Assembly (NCBI GenBank): GCA_002429325.1
Contig: DIZH01000026.1
Span: forward strand, 14,468-54,631
Reading direction: 5' to 3'
DNA length: 40,164 nt
Origin: Patescibacteria group bacterium UBA6033
GTDB taxonomy: Bacteria; Patescibacteriota; Minisyncoccia; Phycocordibacterales; Phycocordibacteraceae
In this document: piece by piece, positions 8,431-15,163 of the stretch
How positions within the stretch are numbered: the stretch's first letter is position 1
How the letters are laid out: each line of letters opens with the position of its first letter
Notes under the pieces: generated by a model
Seen by the model: the letters and a program-made list of their open reading frames with translations, nothing else
What the model was told of the DNA's origin: nothing
Database searches by the model: none
Position numbers and translations under genes: made by a program

Positions 8431-9489
8431 TTACGCGGGCTTATGCGCCTTGCGCTTCCGCTTGTCGAAGTCGGTAATAAACTCGAGGAGTACCGCTGCC
8501 ATCGGCACGGAGAGCAGCACGCCGAGGAAGCCCGCAAGCGTATAGCCCGCGATAAGCGCGACAATGACGAGAAGCGGCGGAATACCGACGATCTTCTTCA
8601 CGATGAGCGGATAGATGAGATTCGACTCGAATTGATTCACAACGATATAGAGCCCCATCACGACGGCTGCGAGCGCGATACCACCACTAGAGAATGAAAC
8701 AATAACCGCAATCGTTCCCGCAATAAGAGAACCGAAGATGGGAATAATTTCTGCAAGCGCAGTGAAGACGGCGAGGAGCAGAGCGTATGGGATGCCGATG
8801 ATGAGGAGACCCAGATACACGAGTATGGCAACGATGACTGAAAGAAGTATTTGCCCCTGCATCCAGAGCCCAATCTTCTTTTGCGCTCGCTTCCACAGAT
8901 CAACCGAATACTCCTCATGAGCCGAGGGCATGACCAAACGAAGGAAGTCGTCGACTCCCGTGTCCTGAAGTGCAAAGTAGAATGACAGAACGATAACCAG
9001 CGCAAGCGAGAGAATACCGCCGAAGAATGTGACGAAAAGTTGGATGATGCTACCTGAGCCCGCTGTGAAAAGAGATTCGAGCGAGAACAACATCTGTATG
9101 AACGATTGAAGGTCACGCGAAGTACCAATGAGACTAGTTGCATTGGTGAGACCTGAGAGTGAGGCTGAAGCGTTCAACGAGTCCAAGTATTGCGGCATCG
9201 CTGAGAGAAAGCCTGCGGCATCGGCAATAATCGGCGGGAACATGATATACAAAATTGCGAAGACGGAACCGAATACGAGCACATAGACGAGGATGGCGGC
9301 GAAGAATCGAGGAATGCCGTGTCGAATGAAAAAAGCGATTTGAGGCTCAATGGCCGAGGCGATGATGATAGCCGTGAGCACGAGAAGTGCGAGGTCGCGC
9401 AAGAGCCAGAGTACGTATGCGCCTGCGATGATGAGCACCGCAGAAATGATGGTGCTCGCGGTGATGGAAACACGAATTTCCTTGTCCAT
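8431..9489 (-). CDS. AI-2E family transporter (permease)
   Basis: 352 residues with about eight predicted membrane helices. The family pattern is paired helices near the N-terminus, a long extracytoplasmic loop (about 95-150), then a helix-rich C-terminal half with IPYALLLAVFTALAEIIPIFG and IYPLIVKKIVGIPPLLVI. Members export small molecules or exchange ions; the substrate cannot be told from sequence. It stands first in a transcript with metG and tatD and has its own -10 box. Confidence 0.9.
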   Translation of the reverse strand: MDKEIRVSITASTIISAVLIIAGAYVLWLLRDLALLVLTAIIIASAIEPQIAFFIRHGIPRFFAAILVYVLVFGSVFAILYIMFPPIIADAAGFLSAMPQYLDSLNASASLSGLTNATSLIGTSRDLQSFIQMLFSLESLFTAGSGSIIQLFVTFFGGILSLALVIVLSFYFALQDTGVDDFLRLVMPSAHEEYSVDLWKRAQKKIGLWMQGQILLSVIVAILVYLGLLIIGIPYALLLAVFTALAEIIPIFGSLIAGTIAVIVSFSSGGIALAAVVMGLYIVVNQFESNLIYPLIVKKIVGIPPLLVIVALIAGYTLAGFLGVLLSVPMAAVLLEFITDFDKRKRKAHKPA

Positions 9490-9495
9490 AAAGGC

Positions 9496-9501
9496 ATCCT
9501 A
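9496..9501 (-). promoter_or_regulatory. -10 box of the AI-2E gene, leaderless type
   Basis: On the minus strand, TAGGAT preceded by TGC (an extended -10) and followed by exactly 6 nt (GCCTTT) before ATG 9489. Confidence 0.5.
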
Positions 9502-9547
9502 GCACGAATGCGGTTGTCTGAAAGAGTGTCTGAAACGGATACCTGAC

Positions 9548-10945
9548 CTACTCAATTGACGAACGAATGCGTGCGGCAACCTGAGAAATAGTGAGACGCT
9601 CTTGTTCTCCTGAGTCGCGATGACGGAGCGTAACCGTGTCCTTAAGATCGGGATTCTCTCCAAGCGTATCGAAATCGATAGTGATACAGAACGGCGTGCC
9701 AATCTCGTCCTGACGGCGATAGCGCTTGCCGATGTTGCCGTTATCGTCCCAGGCGATGGCTGGATGGACCTTCTTCAATTCTGCACGGACCTCTCTCGCC
9801 TTTTCAACGAGCTCAGGCTTATTCTTCAACAGCGGAGAGACCATCGCTTTCACTGGTGCGATCTTCGGTGAAAGTCTTAGAAGCACGCGTGTCTCGCCTC
9901 CGAGCTCATCCTCGTGATACGCATCGGCAAGCACCGCAAGGAAGACCCGACCCATACCCATAGAAGTCTCGAGTATCCAGGGAATATACTTCTCTGTCGT
10001 CTCTGGGTCCGTGTAACGCAGATCGACGCCTGAGAACTTCATATGCTGCGAGAGGTCGTAATCAGTACGATCATGAATGCCCTCGATCTCATCAAATCCC
10101 CACGGGAAGTTGTACTCAATATCCCATGCGTCCTTCGCATAGAACACGAGATTCTCGTGCTGTTTGAAGCGGAGATTCTCTTCTTTGATGCCTAGGGAGA
10201 GGTACCACGCCCAGCGTTCTTTCTTTATTTGCTCATATGCATCCTTGTTCTCATTCGGCTTAATGAAGAGTTGAGTATCTGCCTGCTCGAGTTCGCGCGT
10301 CCTGAAGAGGAAATTGCGAGGCGATATCTCGTTGCGAAAAGCCTTGCCGATTTGTGCCACGCCAAATGGGATCTTCGGCTGCATAGAATCTACGATGTTC
10401 TTGAAATCGAGATAGATACCCTGACATGCCTCGCCTGGGAGATATACTGGCTCATTCCCTTCTGAGGTGAAATCACCGAGGTTCGACTTCACGAGCAGAT
10501 TGAATTTGTGGACGCGAGAGAAGTCGTGCGCGCCGCACTTGCTGCACGCGATTTCGGCGCGATGAGCATCGAAGAGCTCGTTGATCTCATCTTCGCTCAT
10601 CTTTTCATCAGCGGTGACACCAATGGCTTCGAGAACTTTGTCCACGCGAATGCGCGTATTGCACTTCTTGCATTCTGCCATCGGATCGGAGAAACCACTC
10701 GTGTGCCCGCTCGCTTCCCATACGCGAGGATTCTTGAACATGCCGGAATCAAGACCGTAGAAGTTGTCTCTCTCGTATACGTTCGCAGCCCACCACACTC
10801 GCTTTATATTATTCAACAGCTCGACTCCTCGAGGACCGAAGTCATAGATGCCGGCAAGACCGCCGTAAATCTCGGACCCAGGGAATACGAACCCGCGACG
10901 CTTTGCGAGCGAGACTATCTTTTCCATGAGGTTCATGTCAGCCAT
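9548..10945 (-). CDS. glyQS: Glycyl-tRNA synthetase, single-chain alpha2 type
   Basis: 465 residues, class II enzyme charging tRNA-Gly. It is the dimeric archaeal/Gram-positive form rather than the alpha2beta2 GlyQ+GlyS form. The start is typical: KRRGFVFPGSEIYGGLAGIY then DFGPRGVELLNNIK. It has FRNEISPRNFLFRTREL (motif 2 region) and a motif 3 region around SMGMGRVFLAVL, followed by a C-terminal anticodon-binding domain (IAPVKAMVSPL onward). A TAGCGT box lies 8 nt upstream of the ATG. Confidence 0.96.
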   Translation of the reverse strand: MADMNLMEKIVSLAKRRGFVFPGSEIYGGLAGIYDFGPRGVELLNNIKRVWWAANVYERDNFYGLDSGMFKNPRVWEASGHTSGFSDPMAECKKCNTRIRVDKVLEAIGVTADEKMSEDEINELFDAHRAEIACSKCGAHDFSRVHKFNLLVKSNLGDFTSEGNEPVYLPGEACQGIYLDFKNIVDSMQPKIPFGVAQIGKAFRNEISPRNFLFRTRELEQADTQLFIKPNENKDAYEQIKKERWAWYLSLGIKEENLRFKQHENLVFYAKDAWDIEYNFPWGFDEIEGIHDRTDYDLSQHMKFSGVDLRYTDPETTEKYIPWILETSMGMGRVFLAVLADAYHEDELGGETRVLLRLSPKIAPVKAMVSPLLKNKPELVEKAREVRAELKKVHPAIAWDDNGNIGKRYRRQDEIGTPFCITIDFDTLGENPDLKDTVTLRHRDSGEQERLTISQVAARIRSSIE

Positions 10946-10961
10946 AGCTTTATACGCTAAG

Positions 10962-11085
10962 AGTGCGGCAAAAAGCCCTTAGATGCAAGGCATGGGCAAA
11001 CGATTTCTGGAAACGTACTTCTTGGTACGGTGGAAGAAATCGTTTGGTGACCATAACGCAGCAGATGAGGATTTTTTGCCGCACT
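10962..11085. repeat. Nested inverted-repeat element between two genes
   Basis: A 124-bp spacer built of three nested inverted repeats: outer 13-bp arms (10962-10974 and 11073-11085, AGTGCGGCAAAAA), middle 11-bp arms (10998-11008 and 11035-11045, AAACGATTTCT) and inner CGTAC/GTACG (11014-11018 and 11025-11029). It begins directly after the TGA of the upstream gene on the minus strand and ends shortly before glyQS. There is no run of T after the outer stem, so it is not a plain terminator. Confidence 0.8.
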
Positions 11086-12963
11086 TCATTGCACCGTCCC
11101 GTTTGCGGTGACATACCCCGGGTCTTGCCGTGTCTCCGTCGTGGCAGGAATTGCTGTCGATGATATGTTGGCCCCGGCGAATCGGTCATAACCAGAGAAG
11201 GATGCCGTGCTCGTAAGCGGCACAGGGCCCCCTTGCTGCGAAGTAGAAGGAGTAAGGATAATCTGGAAGATTCCTTGCGCAGTTGCGCCTTGGGCAATAT
11301 CGCCCGCACTCCAGGTCACCGCGTGCGAGCTGCTGTCATAAGAGAACGAGCCTGAACCAGATGTTTTCCCGGTGTACGACACATAGCTCGGAAGCGTCGC
11401 AGTCACGGTTCCACCAGCAACTGAGCTCCCCTTGTTCTGGACGTTCCAGATAACGACGTAGCTTGTCGGCTGATTTGCATGAGGCGGTATGAAGCCGGTC
11501 GCGCCAAACGGATCGGAGGTATGCGATGACAGCATACTGAACCCGATAGCGGTGGCGACTCTCACCGTCTTCACGGCAGAGGTAGTTACCTGCTCTGGCA
11601 CATTGCTCTGCCCGACGCGCGTGCCGGAAGCCGAGATTGAGAAAGTGACCGTCGGTGACGAAGCTCCTGCTGGAAGCGTCGAGAACGTAAAGGTGCCGAT
11701 ACCTGAAGCGCCAGGAGCAAGAGAAGCAAGTGCTGGGTCGGTATCTTTGCTGAAGATGATGCTGTGGTCAACTGAGTTGTAGAATCCGTTTGTGGTCTTG
11801 ATGCTATTGTAGTCGATGCCTGAGCCGGCGACAGAGATAGTGACTGACGCATTGGTGACCGTGGTCGAAAGAGTATTGGTATATGAGAGCGTTACGTTCT
11901 GCGTATTGCCAGAGCTCACGACTGCATTACTCGAAGTGTCGCCATTGACTGAGAGCGAGGTCGTGATAAATGGCGCCGCAATAGTCACGCTTGCATCCTG
12001 AGTCATATATGGCACTGCGAGCGTCTGATCCTGCGACGACTGTGCAGTACCGACGGTAAAATGGAATACTCGCTGTTCACTGTCTTGCCCCACAAGCGTC
12101 CCGGTGAGAGTGATTTGTTTATTCGCGCCCGGAGCGAGCGTCCCGATAAAGTAGTTCGAGTTACTGGATGAGATTGATGATGCTGTCGTCGTGAATCCGA
12201 AAGGAGAGGCGGCCGAAAGCACCACATTATTAAGTGGCACCGTCGCATTGGAACGCACCGTGATGGTGAAGGTGATAGGGGCGCCTGAAACTGTTTCAGT
12301 TAGAGCATCGACAGCAACAGAAAGTGGCGTTGTAGAGACAGTGAGTGCGTACACAGATTTCTTTTCAAAAATTGCATTCGAACTTGCCGTCCCGTAGGAC
12401 ACTGACACTGGCAATGAAAGCGTCTGTCCAGCTCCGCCGAATACAACAGCTTTTATCGAACGAGTGACGGTCTGTCCGCTTTGGAGCGTGCCGAGATTCT
12501 CTACATACCGCGGATACGGCGTCAGCATGTTGGTAGCACTGCGCGTGCCGTCTGGGAAATCGACTTCGACTGTCGCATTCTGAATAGCGGTCGGATTCTT
12601 ATTAGTGATAGTGAGTGAGAGCGGCACCGTATCGCCTCCCGAGATGGTCGTCGGCCCTTGGATATCAACAGTGAGTTTGTCCGTTGATACTGAATTGCTG
12701 CCGAAATAGAAGAAGTAGCCGGCGAGCACAAGAGCAAGGAAGAAAAAAGCCAACGCCCCAGCGAAAAATATACCGGCAAGCCGCACGTGCCGTTCGCCTT
12801 TATGCACGAGTGCAGAAATATTCGTTGCACCCCATTCATGAGGAAGAGAGTGTCCATTGTCCTCTTGCAGGACAGGACGCTCGCGCAGCGAGGCTTTCGG
12901 GCTATACAGCGACGCTCGAGCGCGCTCGAGCGAACCTACATCTTCTTGCTCCGGAGATGCCAT
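11086..12963 (-). CDS. Membrane-anchored protein with tandem DUF11/CARDB-like domains
   Basis: 625 residues. A cytoplasmic segment of about 55 residues is followed by one membrane helix (IFFAGALAFFFLALVLAGYF) and about 530 residues of repeated beta-sandwich modules. Recurring phrases are GDTVPLSLTITNKNPTAIQN, LNNVVLSAASPFGF and VTNASVTISVAG, the pattern of DUF11/CARDB surface domains. It is likely a cell-envelope protein with a large outside part. ATG 12963 is chosen over 12978 because a TATACT box sits 6 nt before it. Substrate or partner is unknown. Confidence 0.85.
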   Translation of the reverse strand: MASPEQEDVGSLERARASLYSPKASLRERPVLQEDNGHSLPHEWGATNISALVHKGERHVRLAGIFFAGALAFFFLALVLAGYFFYFGSNSVSTDKLTVDIQGPTTISGGDTVPLSLTITNKNPTAIQNATVEVDFPDGTRSATNMLTPYPRYVENLGTLQSGQTVTRSIKAVVFGGAGQTLSLPVSVSYGTASSNAIFEKKSVYALTVSTTPLSVAVDALTETVSGAPITFTITVRSNATVPLNNVVLSAASPFGFTTTASSISSSNSNYFIGTLAPGANKQITLTGTLVGQDSEQRVFHFTVGTAQSSQDQTLAVPYMTQDASVTIAAPFITTSLSVNGDTSSNAVVSSGNTQNVTLSYTNTLSTTVTNASVTISVAGSGIDYNSIKTTNGFYNSVDHSIIFSKDTDPALASLAPGASGIGTFTFSTLPAGASSPTVTFSISASGTRVGQSNVPEQVTTSAVKTVRVATAIGFSMLSSHTSDPFGATGFIPPHANQPTSYVVIWNVQNKGSSVAGGTVTATLPSYVSYTGKTSGSGSFSYDSSSHAVTWSAGDIAQGATAQGIFQIILTPSTSQQGGPVPLTSTASFSGYDRFAGANISSTAIPATTETRQDPGYVTANGTVQ

Positions 12964-12969
12964 AGCACC

Positions 12970-12975
12970 AGTATA
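12970..12975 (-). promoter_or_regulatory. -10 box of the 11086-12963 gene, leaderless type
   Basis: Minus strand TATACT, then GGTGCT (6 nt), then ATG 12963. It supports the downstream of two possible start codons. Confidence 0.55.
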
Positions 12976-12983
12976 CAAGAGAA

Positions 12984-14456
12984 TTAGTCTTGAATCTTCC
13001 TATATGTGATCTGCCGAGCGCAGGAAGCACATGCCGTCCCCAACGCTACCGCCCCCTCCTGCGCAGACTGCGAAAACCATTCTGAGAGATTGGTCGTATC
13101 GACCGCATAATCGCTAGAATTGAGCACGACAATAGCTACCCGCCGCGATATACCATTGATCGGCGTTGCGAATAAAGAAACTGAGATGTCTCCTGCCGTG
13201 CCGGTTTGACCGACTTTGCCCCCGGCAAACTCGGGGGAACTCGAGAATATATTTAAATTGTTGAGGCTGTAGGCGCGCCCGCTCATGGCAATGAGACGTT
13301 TCGCGGGCATTCGGGTGATATCGAAGATGAATGACTTCTTGGTAGCGAGGTATCTTGCGAGGCGATATAGATCATCGGGCGTCGAGGAGTTCTCCGCGGA
13401 GACTCCGCTCGCATCGGCGAAATGCGTGGAATGCATATTGAGCGCTTTCGCCGTCACATTCATCCAATCAATGAATCCTGTCTTGCCATAAAACTGGGCA
13501 AGCCGGTCTGCGATAGCGCTATTCGACTCCATAAGAAGCGGGTAGAGCAGGTCACCGACGAAGAATATTTCCTTTTTCGTAGGGGTTGTCTCTGGCTCCT
13601 GCAGCAATTCCGCTCGTGGAATCGTAATTTGCTTATTGAACATGATCGTCTCATTCGCCACAAGAGCGGTCATAAGCTTGGTCAGAGAAGAGATGGGGCT
13701 TGCCTGCTGCGCATTTTTCTCTAGAAAGACATCTCCCGTATCGATATCAGCGACGAGATAGGATTCTGCAGAGACCAGTGGATTCGGAAGCGAACTGAGG
13801 ACGAGTGAAGGCATAGCTAGAGAGCGCACTGGATCATAGACGAATACGCCGGTTCCCTTATCCGCGAAGGCAAACAAGCTTTTTGCATCTGTATCGCTCA
13901 GGCGAATACATCCGCCAGAATAAGACGATGCGACCGGAGTCCCGTCGGTGTAATACGGCCAGCCATGGATAAAATAGTTCCCATAGAATTGCATGCTATA
14001 GGGCATATACACTTGTTCGCGATTGTTCAGGTGATTCGTCTCTTTCGTCAATACCGCATAAAAGCCGGACGGCGTCTCGTAGGGCGACTTGGGCCTTCCT
14101 TTCGTGAGAATCGGGTACTCGGCAACTATCGCGGCATCGTTATAGAGCGTGAGCTTCATATTCACGAGGTCGGCTGCGATGAACTTCCCTGTCGGCGAGA
14201 CCGCATCTGCGATGGTCATCGCGTTGATGACACGTTCCGGCGTGGTCGTGGAGAAGTCGACATGCTGATTCGTATCGGCAATCGGTGCTGTCGTTTGTAC
14301 GACAGCAAGTTGCGGCGGGTCAACTTTGACTACAGCCCGGGTTCGCTCGGCATCGGAAAGGCCGTAATGGATCGTCGTGCCGACAATAACGCAAATCAGC
14401 AGGATTTTTTGGAAGAACTTGAATCCCGCCCAGTCAAAGGAGCGTTCGATGTTCAT
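12984..14456 (-). CDS. Fused L,D-transpeptidase (YkuD) and S11 D-Ala-D-Ala carboxypeptidase-like protein
   Basis: 490 residues: an N-terminal membrane helix (about 15-33), a YkuD domain (about 90-210) and a peptidase S11/PBP-like domain (about 229-465). The YkuD domain has catalytic SGGCIRL with Cys183 and a histidine in FIHGWPYY. The S11 domain keeps SLTK (Ser257-Lys260), but the usual SxN reads SNS (311-313) and the usual KTG reads KVG (in GGKVGQTG). The first domain should cross-link peptidoglycan; the second may trim or only bind peptides. A fusion of the two folds in one chain is unusual. It acts outside the membrane. Confidence 0.9.
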   Translation of the reverse strand: MNIERSFDWAGFKFFQKILLICVIVGTTIHYGLSDAERTRAVVKVDPPQLAVVQTTAPIADTNQHVDFSTTTPERVINAMTIADAVSPTGKFIAADLVNMKLTLYNDAAIVAEYPILTKGRPKSPYETPSGFYAVLTKETNHLNNREQVYMPYSMQFYGNYFIHGWPYYTDGTPVASSYSGGCIRLSDTDAKSLFAFADKGTGVFVYDPVRSLAMPSLVLSSLPNPLVSAESYLVADIDTGDVFLEKNAQQASPISSLTKLMTALVANETIMFNKQITIPRAELLQEPETTPTKKEIFFVGDLLYPLLMESNSAIADRLAQFYGKTGFIDWMNVTAKALNMHSTHFADASGVSAENSSTPDDLYRLARYLATKKSFIFDITRMPAKRLIAMSGRAYSLNNLNIFSSSPEFAGGKVGQTGTAGDISVSLFATPINGISRRVAIVVLNSSDYAVDTTNLSEWFSQSAQEGAVALGTACASCARQITYRKIQD

Positions 14457-14462
14457 TCCGTC

Positions 14463-14468
14463 AGTATA
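14463..14468 (-). promoter_or_regulatory. -10 box of the transpeptidase fusion gene, leaderless type
   Basis: Minus strand TATACT, then GACGGA (6 nt), then ATG 14456. A TTGACA lies upstream but only 10 nt from the box, too close for a normal -35. Confidence 0.55.
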
Positions 14469-14480
14469 CCGTGCTCGATG

Positions 14481-15050
14481 TCAAAGACCGGATGCGGAAA
14501 TACCTGCATTAATGCGCGCGACGTATGCCGCCTGGTCCTGTACGACATGCGATAAGGATTCCGGAGCAAACGCCGAAATCTCTCTGGATACGTCTCCTGT
14601 ATCGAGCCCGAGCGTTTTCAATATGCGCAGTACTGCCAGGACTTCAGCGGCCTCATGCAGTGCTTCGGGAGCTGTGGCAAGAGCTTCAAGATAGCCGCGC
14701 ATGACATCGAACAATTCGGGCTCCGGAGCTTCGCCAGCGACAAGGCGCAATATCAGCCCTCCGACCCGGGCGCTCCGTTCCCGACCGTCTTTCGACGGGA
14801 TGCGCATGAACCATTGCTCTTCAGGCACTGCGCCGGCCAGGCGCCACCCCTCTTTCCCTCGCACGAGAATAACCGAACTCTCAGTAAGCGTCGTGAGCGC
14901 TGCAGCCAGTTTCGCTCCCGATGTTCGCACGCTCTGTGCACGAGCGCGCACGAGCCCGAGCTCGGGAGTAAGGAGAGTGACGAGCGCATTTGCCTCGCCA
15001 AGCGGAGAACGAGCGAGCACAATGCCGCGAGTATCGTATCTATGACGCAT
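14481..15050 (-). CDS. recO: DNA repair protein RecO, short form
   Basis: 189 residues; most RecO proteins are 220-260. The N-terminal OB fold is clear (YDTRGIVLARSPLGEANALV, then LVRARAQSVR), followed by the helical C-terminal domain. No cysteine zinc cluster is seen, and the C-terminus is short. RecO loads RecA on SSB-coated DNA, and both partners are encoded in this window. The ATG abuts the left arm of an inverted-repeat element, with ileS ending in the other arm. Confidence 0.88.
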   Translation of the reverse strand: MRHRYDTRGIVLARSPLGEANALVTLLTPELGLVRARAQSVRTSGAKLAAALTTLTESSVILVRGKEGWRLAGAVPEEQWFMRIPSKDGRERSARVGGLILRLVAGEAPEPELFDVMRGYLEALATAPEALHEAAEVLAVLRILKTLGLDTGDVSREISAFAPESLSHVVQDQAAYVARINAGISASGL

Positions 15051-15163
15051 CCCGTTAGAGACAGACCACAGACTGTGGCGCTGTCTGATTATATTTATAA
15101 TTATTCTTTCGGTTCATGGGTTGATGAAAAACGGTGCCGAGGTCGTCGTCTCTAACGGGACGC
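15047..15163. repeat. CCCGTTAGA-type inverted-repeat element, copy 1 (ileS/recO junction)
   Basis: 16-bp arms with one mismatch (15047-15062 GCATCCCGTTAGAGAC; 15148-15163 its complement, with G for A at one site). On the minus strand the right arm holds the last codons and TAG stop of ileS (TCC CGT TAG), and the left arm ends at the recO ATG. The inside contains an extra hairpin (AGACAG..CCACAG..CTGTGG..CTGTCT) and an AT-rich stretch with TATAAT at 15088-15093. Its partner is at 35927-36033. Confidence 0.85.

Noticed and set aside
7433..8545. Long plus-strand open frame of about 370 codons opposite metG
   Set aside because: It is antisense to a clearly real synthetase gene, has a protein composition with no recognisable family, and reflects the codon bias of the metG strand.
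15088..15093. TATAAT inside the ileS/recO element as a recO promoter
   Set aside because: A perfect -10, but no -35-like hexamer at 16-18 nt, and the surrounding run is simply AT-rich; recO may be read from the ileS transcript.
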